NCBI GenBank assembly: GCA_016192645.1
Contig: JACPTT010000056.1
Coordinates: forward strand, 1 to 12,587
Direction of reading: 5' to 3'
Source of the DNA: Candidatus Levyibacteriota bacterium
GTDB lineage: Bacteria; Patescibacteriota; Microgenomatia; Levybacterales; UBA12049
Length of the DNA: 12,587 nucleotides
A program made the translations under genes and the position numbers. Shown piece by piece: positions 8,872 to 12,587 of this stretch. Position 1 is the stretch's first letter, and the number at the start of each line of letters is the position of its first letter. The notes under the pieces were generated by a model, which did no database searches, was not told the DNA's origin, and saw nothing but the letters and a program-made list of their open reading frames with translations.

Positions 8872-8943
8872 TCCGGTGTAGCTCAGTGGTAGAGCACTCG
8901 CCTGTTAAGCGATTGGTCGAAGGTCCGAATCCTTCCGCCGGAG
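8872..8943 (+). tRNA. tRNA-Asn (anticodon GTT)
   Basis: A full cloverleaf folds by hand. The acceptor UCCGGUG pairs with CGCCGGA, including one U-G pair, with discriminator G at 8943. U8 and A9 come next, then the D arm GCUC/GAGC. The anticodon stem is CUCGC/GCGAU with a C-U mismatch at 27-43 and loop CUGUUAA, anticodon GUU at 8904-8906. The variable loop is UGGUC and the T arm is GAAGG/CCUUC. The CCA end is not encoded. The T loop reads UCCGAAU, with C where U55 (pseudouridine) is nearly universal. The 3' end lies 4 bp from the stop of the convergent phosphatase gene. Confidence 0.93.
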
Positions 8944-8947
8944 CTGA

Positions 8948-9982
8948 TTATTGAACTGTTAATTTCAATATCATAAGGTCATCCACGGTTCCAAAACGAG
9001 GAAATTTTTCATAATCAGGATCTTCTAGAAGTATTTTCTGTATTTCTTGATTTAAACCTTGTAACCCAGCAGATTCAACAAAGCGGAAAAATGCATTAAG
9101 CCCTTCGGGAGTCGCAAGAGATGTTCCTGGAAGAACACCTCCATCTGTAAAAAGATATACTATCTTTATTTTTTCAAAAGGAACCATCGCAGATGAGGTA
9201 ACATCAAAATTTGGAGCACCGGTTATTCTTCGTATAATACCAAGGTTGCCCTGATGCATTGTTTCTTGCATCTCTTTGGCAATTTCAAAAAAGCGAGGAT
9301 CAGTTGTTCTCTGCTGCATTGTCTGTCGGAAAGATACGCCATACTTATCTGCAAGTTGTCTGGCCACTGCAAATGTTTCCTGATCTTTCTTAGATACGTC
9401 ATCAACAGTGAGAAGTTTTGGCTTGCCCATATTATCAACTGCAATTACGAATACATCACCAGCATTTGCTACTTCGAGAGTATTGTTTTTTGTATCTATT
9501 TTTACTGCGGCAATACTCCCATAGGGAGTATTATGGCTGTGTTCTTGATAAGTAATACTACTAGAATGATGAGTTTTAATGTCTTCACCAATCCTTTTGT
9601 TTAAATATCCTAGGTTGGCTACAACGCTAAGAGAAGGGTTCAGGTCTCTACCAAATTGTTCCACCAATGTTGTGATATATCTACCACCAGTTAAACCTAT
9701 TGTATCAAGCGTAGGGACGCTTTCTATCTGTGTCCCGCCATCTACAACAATAGCTTGTAGGACATCATTATTCCTTATCACCATACAACCGTCTTCAGAT
9801 ACTTTCTTTGCTCCCGAGTAGGGAAGCCCCTTTCTTGATAAGCCTTCTATTATGATTCTTCGTTCTCCTAATGTAATTTCCTTTGTTACTAATTGCTCGG
9901 GAGGCATTTCTTGAGAAGTAAGCATTACGTCTCCTGACAGAGTTAGGTTTTCCTTATTGGAACCTCCTTCTTTTGGTATCAT
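8948..9982 (-). CDS. PP2C-like (PPM family) serine/threonine phosphatase
   Basis: A 344-residue soluble protein with the motif order of metal-dependent PP2C phosphatases. KKVSEDGCMVI (59-69) precedes the metal-binding motif AIVVDGGTQ (77-85, D81). SIAAVKIDTKNNTLEVANAGDVFVI (156-180) corresponds to the family's 'GSTA...NVGD' strands. YLFTDGGV (276-283, D280) and the terminal VDDLMILKL (333-341, D334/D335) carry the remaining metal ligands. No membrane segment, sensor domain or adjacent kinase is seen. A long helical insert (about 195-270) separates the NAGD and TDGG motifs. An extended -10 TGATATAAT ends 6 nt before the ATG at 9982, supporting that start. A downstream ATG at 9925, preceded by AGGAG, is an alternative. 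Codons 4-7 contain AGAAGGAGG, a full anti-Shine-Dalgarno match, inside the gene. Substrate unknown. Confidence 0.7.
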   Translation of the reverse strand: MIPKEGGSNKENLTLSGDVMLTSQEMPPEQLVTKEITLGERRIIIEGLSRKGLPYSGAKKVSEDGCMVIRNNDVLQAIVVDGGTQIESVPTLDTIGLTGGRYITTLVEQFGRDLNPSLSVVANLGYLNKRIGEDIKTHHSSSITYQEHSHNTPYGSIAAVKIDTKNNTLEVANAGDVFVIAVDNMGKPKLLTVDDVSKKDQETFAVARQLADKYGVSFRQTMQQRTTDPRFFEIAKEMQETMHQGNLGIIRRITGAPNFDVTSSAMVPFEKIKIVYLFTDGGVLPGTSLATPEGLNAFFRFVESAGLQGLNQEIQKILLEDPDYEKFPRFGTVDDLMILKLTVQ

Positions 9983-9988
9983 GGAACA

Positions 9989-9997
9989 ATTATATCA
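9989..9997 (-). promoter_or_regulatory. Extended -10 element TGATATAAT of the phosphatase gene
   Basis: A perfect TATAAT preceded by TGA, ending 6 nt before the ATG at 9982. The usual 7-nt distance puts the first transcribed base on the A of the ATG. No clear -35 box is visible. Confidence 0.6.
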
Positions 9998-10029
9998 GTA
10001 TGTATCAGCAAAATACGTTCTAACATAGT

Positions 10030-10046
10030 CCCCTCCAGAGGCGGGT
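10030..10046. repeat. Degenerate GC-rich palindrome
   Basis: The sequence CCCCTCCAGAGGCGGG pairs as CCTC/GAGG with a two-base centre and CCC/GGG outside if two bases are taken as deleted from the left arm. It lies in an otherwise AT-rich gap (9983-10235). It resembles the 1227-1242 and 8836-8862 palindromes in composition and CCGCC/GGCGG ends. The rest of this gap holds no gene I can support. Confidence 0.35.
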
Positions 10047-10222
10047 AGGCATCAGGCGAAGTTAAATTTGAAGTAATTGTTGCGTCTGTTGCATCACAAC
10101 CTCTGGATATTCTATAATGTCTTGCTAATTGGTTTGTCGAAAATCATCCCATCGGGCGAGTACTGTTTTATAAACAATATATGACTATTGTAAGGTTCTA
10201 TATTACTGTTTAAACTTTTGGG

Positions 10223-10228
10223 TATAAT
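10223..10228 (+). promoter_or_regulatory. -10 box TATAAT of the DinB-like gene
   Basis: A perfect TATAAT ending 7 nt before the ATG at 10236. No -35 box is evident. It predicts transcription starting at the ATG or one base before it. Confidence 0.5.
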
Positions 10229-10235
10229 TAACCCG

Positions 10236-10730
10236 ATGTTAAAGAATAAAAAGAATAGACTTATTTACTTACTACAAGATTCTCGCAATCAGATTATTGG
10301 GCAGATTGAGAATTTGGATGAATCAAGGTGGGAAGAAGTGTTTTTGGGAACATGGACATTAAAAGACTTCGTGGCCCATCTAATAGGTTGGGATATATGG
10401 GGAAAGAAAGCAAACAAAGATATTCTCAGTGGTAATCTACCTAAATATTTTGTTTATGAAGATAGAGATTGGGAGGCAATGAATGCCCAATTTGTTAAAA
10501 AATATAGCAAGGGAAGTAAAAAGAGTTTGTTGCATAAAGTAAAAAAAACACATGAAGAAGTAATACATGATCTGAAGGAACTACCTGAAGAAGTGATTTT
10601 AAAAGATTTTAATGTACGAAGAAAAGGATATAGATGGACTATTTATGATGATACATGGACGCAAATAAAAGATGAATATGAGTATGCACAACAAATAAGT
10701 CGGTGGTTAAAAACAGGTGAAATTCAGTGA
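10236..10730 (+). CDS. DinB/ClbS-like four-helix-bundle protein
   Basis: A 164-residue protein of the DinB_2 / ClbS-DfsB superfamily. Evidence is a helix-rich composition, the hallmark GTWTLKDFVAHLIGWDIW (38-55), where W-x-x-K/R-D-h-x-x-H-h-x-x-W/Y is the family signature, and the late helix DEYEYAQQISRW (146-157) matching the family's closing helix. In metal-binding DinB proteins that last helix carries His residues (H-x-x-x-H); here those positions are Glu and Tyr/Ala, so a three-His metal site cannot form, as in ClbS-type members. ClbS proteins are self-protection cyclopropane hydrolases for colibactin, but nothing here shows that activity. The start at 10236 follows a TATAAT box and excludes an in-frame TTG at 10218 that precedes that box. 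It is a single gene between oppositely oriented neighbours. Molecular role unknown. Confidence 0.65.
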   Translation: MLKNKKNRLIYLLQDSRNQIIGQIENLDESRWEEVFLGTWTLKDFVAHLIGWDIWGKKANKDILSGNLPKYFVYEDRDWEAMNAQFVKKYSKGSKKSLLHKVKKTHEEVIHDLKELPEEVILKDFNVRRKGYRWTIYDDTWTQIKDEYEYAQQISRWLKTGEIQ

Positions 10731-10738
10731 TATATAAT

Positions 10739-10747
10739 CCCCCCCCC
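10739..10747. repeat. Run of nine C residues
   Basis: C9 directly after TATATAAT, 8 bp past the stop of the DinB-like gene, in AT-rich DNA. It begins a 60-bp GC-richer stretch (10739-10800) that contains the inverted repeat CATTCG (10750-10755) / CGAATG and is not coding as far as I can see. Confidence 0.8.
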
Positions 10748-10804
10748 ATCATTCGAGCATTTGCAGACTGTGTCGGATGAGACGAATGTGGGCTCCTTAC
10801 ATCT

Positions 10805-11470
10805 TCATTTAAAGATATCGTCCTCTAAGGATTTTGCCAGGGAGAGAAAAAACTTTTCCATTTTTTTTTGGTCAAAGGGTACGAGTATAGTTGGTAAATC
10901 ACTAATTTCTTTTACTTTAACAAATTGACTTGCGAGAGTCACTTTATCTATATGCCAGTCAAATTTTGCCTTTGCATCCTTAATAAGCTGATCTAATGAA
11001 TAATCAAAAGATTGCATAATAAAGTAAAGATCAACAAAATCTCTGCCTCTCGTCCTCATAAACATAGTATGGACTTTATTAACAGCAATATCATAAAGAC
11101 TATCTATATCTAAATTTTCGAATTTTTTTCCTTTGTTAATCCTAGGGAAAGGATAGTAATTAAAATCAACTTTTAGTTGCTCCTTATCTTGAAAGACTAA
11201 AATATAACTAAAAAGTCCTAAAAACTGACTCTTTTTTATTTCTATAACGGAAAACTTAGGTGAGATTTTTTTCAAGAATGCTTCAACTAGCGGTTGATTT
11301 ACTTCCTCTTTTTCTGTAAATAGATCTATATCTTCTGATAAACGGTGTTGGAGGTAAAATTCAGCTAAAGCTGTTCCACCCGTAAAGTAAAAACGACTGG
11401 TTATTTGCTTTTCTTTGGATACCAATTCCAAAAGGTTAAGTTGTTTGGAAGTGAGTATAGTTTTCCCCAT
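10805..11470 (-). CDS. AbiEii-type nucleotidyltransferase (putative toxin)
   Basis: A 221-residue member of the AbiEii/AbiGii nucleotidyltransferase family (DNA polymerase beta fold). Key motifs: FTGGTALAEFYLQHRLSEDIDLF (29-51), with the GG loop (31-32) and the paired catalytic acids D47 and D49; KVDF (100-103) as the third acidic strand; and DIAVNKVHTMFMRTRGRDFVDLYF (127-150), the usual K...R..RDhxDhY helix. In characterised systems the AbiEii toxin transfers nucleotides to RNA targets (MenT family enzymes modify tRNA). Here the target is unknown. The gene overlaps the end of a small upstream ORF by 70 bp, the antitoxin-then-toxin order of AbiE loci, but the upstream protein is not an AbiEi winged-helix antitoxin. 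A TAGAAT box ends 7 nt before the ATG, so it may also be transcribed alone. Family call firm, toxin role inferred. Confidence 0.8.
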   Translation of the reverse strand: MGKTILTSKQLNLLELVSKEKQITSRFYFTGGTALAEFYLQHRLSEDIDLFTEKEEVNQPLVEAFLKKISPKFSVIEIKKSQFLGLFSYILVFQDKEQLKVDFNYYPFPRINKGKKFENLDIDSLYDIAVNKVHTMFMRTRGRDFVDLYFIMQSFDYSLDQLIKDAKAKFDWHIDKVTLASQFVKVKEISDLPTILVPFDQKKMEKFFLSLAKSLEDDIFK

Positions 11471-11664
11471 AAGAAAAATTCTATCGCTCTTCTCTTATAT
11501 GGATCAAGGGCATCTTTAATTTTTGGCCAGGCCTTTTTAACCTCCTCTCTGTCCAGCTTTTCACCATCTAATCCATAATTTATAAGCTGTGTTATTCTCC
11601 ATAATTTATACTTCTTAGGATCACTTTTTCTAAATTTTTCTTCATCTACGGACCAATTATACAT
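11401..11664 (-). CDS. Small partner protein upstream of the nucleotidyltransferase (possible antitoxin)
   Basis: An 87-residue, charged, probably all-helical protein from the preferred start MYNWSVDEEKF. Notable stretches are DPKKYKLWRITQLINYGL, GEKLDREEVKKAWPKI and DPYKRRAIEFFLWGKLY. I do not recognise a characterised domain; it has no evident helix-turn-helix. Its last 70 bp overlap the nucleotidyltransferase gene in another frame, so the two are almost certainly co-expressed. Three in-frame ATGs exist (11721, 11670, 11664). A perfect TGGTATAAT abuts 11670 and ends 6 nt before 11664, matching the spacing of other genes here, so 11664 is favoured. Position, size and overlap suggest an antitoxin or substrate-binding partner of the enzyme; this is inference only. 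Confidence 0.6.
   Translation of the reverse strand: MYNWSVDEEKFRKSDPKKYKLWRITQLINYGLDGEKLDREEVKKAWPKIKDALDPYKRRAIEFFLWGKLYSLPNNLTFWNWYPKKSK
11478..11507 (-). promoter_or_regulatory. Possible internal promoter of the nucleotidyltransferase gene
   Basis: TTGATC (11507-11502), an 18-bp spacer and TAGAAT (11483-11478) inside the small partner gene. The box ends 7 nt before the nucleotidyltransferase ATG. If used, the toxin-like gene could be made without its partner. Confidence 0.35.
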
Positions 11665-11670
11665 ATTCAT

Positions 11671-11679
11671 ATTATACCA
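11671..11679 (-). promoter_or_regulatory. Extended -10 element TGGTATAAT of the partner/nucleotidyltransferase unit
   Basis: Perfect TATAAT with TG one base upstream. It ends 6 nt before the ATG at 11664, so the mRNA is predicted to begin with that ATG. It rules against the longer reading from 11721. Confidence 0.55.
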
Positions 11680-11759
11680 TTTTTGAAGCCTAGAATCCCA
11701 GCAGCTTATAGGTAGAATCAATAATTGCTTACCTTCAAAAGCTCAGCTTGTTTAATGTG

Positions 11760-11768
11760 TGCTAAAAT
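11760..11768 (+). promoter_or_regulatory. Extended -10 element TGCTAAAAT upstream of the TrmO-like gene
   Basis: A 5/6 match to TATAAT with an extended TG, 22 nt before the ATG at 11791. It gives a leader of roughly 15 nt without a recognisable Shine-Dalgarno. No clear -35. Confidence 0.4.
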
Positions 11769-11790
11769 GAGTTAATTCAAGCAAGTAAAT

Positions 11791-12273
11791 ATGAAAACAA
11801 TTTTTTGCAACTTTCTCGATAGTCAAGATAAAAACGGTGTGATTAAAATAAAGCCGCTCGGTAAGGCTAAAAACCAGATGGACAAACCAATGCTGCCGGG
11901 CTGGAAGGATATTATTACTGAAGTTGTCATTGATAAAAAATATGCCAAGGGTTTGGATGGAATTGAGGATTATTCGCATGTCATAGTTGTTTACTGGATG
12001 GATAAAGAGAAAGAATGTCATCTGAAGCATCGTCCTCAGGGAAGAGAAAATGTGCCATTTGTGGGAGTTTTTGCCTGCCGCTGTCCGCAAAGGCCAAATA
12101 GAATTGCCATATCAACCGTAAAACTTATCTCCCGAGAAGGAAATTGTCTCAAAGTCAAAGGGCTTGATATTATAAATGGCACTCCGATTATTGATATTAA
12201 ACCCTATACCCCTCAATATGACGAGGTTAAAAATGCTAAAGTCCCAGACTGGGTCAGTAAACTCGTTTTCTAA
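11791..12273 (+). CDS. TrmO/TsaA-family tRNA methyltransferase
   Basis: A 160-residue beta-barrel protein of the TsaA/UPF0066 family, whose E. coli member TrmO N6-methylates t6A37 of tRNA-Thr using S-adenosylmethionine. Hallmarks: LDGIEDYSHVIVVYWMD (55-71), HRPQGRENVPFVGVFACRCPQ (80-100), RPNRIAISTVKL (101-112) and GLDIINGTPIIDIKPYTPQYD (124-144). The HRPxGR, RxPxRPNxI and LDxxxGTPxxDIKPY blocks are the conserved cofactor and dimer-interface signature. It has only the catalytic barrel, about 75 residues shorter than E. coli TrmO, as is common for archaeal and many bacterial members. The N-terminus MKTIFCNF is compatible with the first barrel strand. It is divergent from the small partner gene and not obviously in an operon. 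Family firm; exact tRNA target inferred. Confidence 0.85.
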   Translation: MKTIFCNFLDSQDKNGVIKIKPLGKAKNQMDKPMLPGWKDIITEVVIDKKYAKGLDGIEDYSHVIVVYWMDKEKECHLKHRPQGRENVPFVGVFACRCPQRPNRIAISTVKLISREGNCLKVKGLDIINGTPIIDIKPYTPQYDEVKNAKVPDWVSKLVF

Positions 12274-12293
12274 TTACCAGTCATCTCTTCATA

Positions 12294-12322
12294 TTGACAT
12301 CCTAGATTAGTTTTACTACCAT
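12294..12322 (+). promoter_or_regulatory. Putative promoter TTGACA-17-TACCAT
   Basis: A perfect -35 box (12294-12299), a 17-bp spacer and TACCAT (12317-12322, 4/6). The box ends 6 nt before an ATG at 12329, the same distance as at the phosphatase and partner genes. Confidence 0.5.
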
Positions 12323-12328
12323 ACAAGC

Positions 12329-12400
12329 ATGAATGTAGTTAAATCTTTGACCGCATTTTTGCCAACATATACTGCCTATGCGCATTGGAGGTCAGAATGA
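12329..12400 (+). CDS. Possible 23-residue leader peptide ORF
   Basis: Translates as MNVVKSLTAFLPTYTAYAHWRSE and ends TGA. Its ATG lies exactly where the promoter at 12294-12322 should start transcription. The stop overlaps an ATG (ATGA, 12397-12400) preceded by GGAGG, which opens a three-codon ORF (M-T-I). That is followed by a six-codon ORF from 12410 ending just before the next gene. No homology is recognised; it could be a leader peptide or chance. Confidence 0.25.
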   Translation: MNVVKSLTAFLPTYTAYAHWRSE

Positions 12401-12431
12401 CAATTTAAATGACAGGAATAGCTTTGTAAGA

Positions 12432-12587
12432 ATGGTTTGGACTAAAGAAGAACATGCCAGAAAATGCAAAGAAGAATTATTGATTCTTTGGACTGATTAT
12501 TTTAAAAAAGAGCATTTATCGCAGTTCCCAAATCTTCATGAAACATTTTGGCAGGCGGCAAAAGTATGTTCAAAAAATAAACAGGAG
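12432..12587 (+). CDS. Unidentified protein, N-terminal part
   Basis: An open frame of 52 codons running off the right edge, beginning MVWTKEEHARKCKEELLILW and continuing with a charged, helix-favouring, Trp-containing sequence (FPNLHETFWQAAKVC near the end). I do not recognise the family. In-frame ATGs occur at 12378 and 12432, and the frame is open from 12351. The region before it holds a promoter-like pair and micro-ORFs in another frame. No good Shine-Dalgarno precedes 12432 or 12378. The start is uncertain. Confidence 0.4.
   Translation, partial: MVWTKEEHARKCKEELLILWTDYFKKEHLSQFPNLHETFWQAAKVCSKNKQE

Noticed and set aside
9254..9604. 116-codon plus-strand ORF opposite the phosphatase
   Set aside because: Cys/Ile-rich antisense reading of the phosphatase core motifs with no start signal; a shadow.
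11752..12090. 112-codon minus-strand ORF opposite the TrmO-like gene
   Set aside because: It lies over the conserved TrmO motifs on the other strand and has no recognisable domain, so it is a shadow.

Overview
The window looks like chromosomal DNA from a small-genome, AT-rich bacterium. Candidate Phyla Radiation / Patescibacteria, possibly Microgenomates, is my inference, not a demonstrated placement. It rests on compact gene packing, a tRNA without encoded CCA, many short accessory proteins, short GC-rich palindromes and very short 5' leaders. Stops include many TGA codons (purE, purB, purA, dnaG, the DinB-like gene and the nucleotidyltransferase), so the code is standard table 11 and not the TGA=Gly code of some CPR lineages.

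Region 1 (1-5126, all minus strand) is a purine biosynthesis block. In transcription order it is purA, then purB-purE-purC-purN and the start of a PurS-like or PurS-PurL gene that runs off the left edge. The purB-to-purS genes are joined by 4-bp ATGA overlaps or gaps of 2-9 bp and look like one operon. A near-consensus promoter (TTGACA, 17 bp, TACAAT) lies between purA and purB, with its -35 box on the purA stop codon. The encoded steps cover GAR formylation (PurN), FGAM synthesis (PurS/L), N5-CAIR/CAIR conversion (PurE), SAICAR synthesis (PurC), the two lyase steps (PurB) and IMP to adenylosuccinate (PurA). purC carries a perfect 54-bp in-frame tandem duplication and a 16-bp palindrome inside its coding sequence.

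Region 2 (5127-8064, plus strand) holds dnaG and rpoD, the primase and housekeeping sigma pair of the macromolecular synthesis operon; no rpsU precedes them. purA and dnaG are divergent and their promoters overlap. rpoD ends tail-to-tail with an AlkD-type DNA glycosylase gene, the two stop codons sharing a TTAA.

Region 3 (8061-9982) holds alkD (minus), tRNA-Asn(GTT) (plus, with a strong palindrome just upstream) and a PP2C-like phosphatase (minus).

Region 4 (9983-12587) is accessory: a DinB/ClbS-like protein, a two-gene unit of an AbiEii-type nucleotidyltransferase and a small overlapping upstream partner, a TrmO/TsaA-family protein, and an unidentified partial gene at the right edge preceded by micro-ORFs.

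A theme across the window is that first genes of transcripts have a TANAAT-type -10 box, often as TGNTANAAT, ending only 6-10 nt before the ATG, which predicts leaderless or near-leaderless mRNAs. Genes inside the pur operon instead have Shine-Dalgarno-like sequences. No CRISPR array, insertion sequence or convincing intrinsic terminator was found, and no gene-free stretch exceeds 300 bases.
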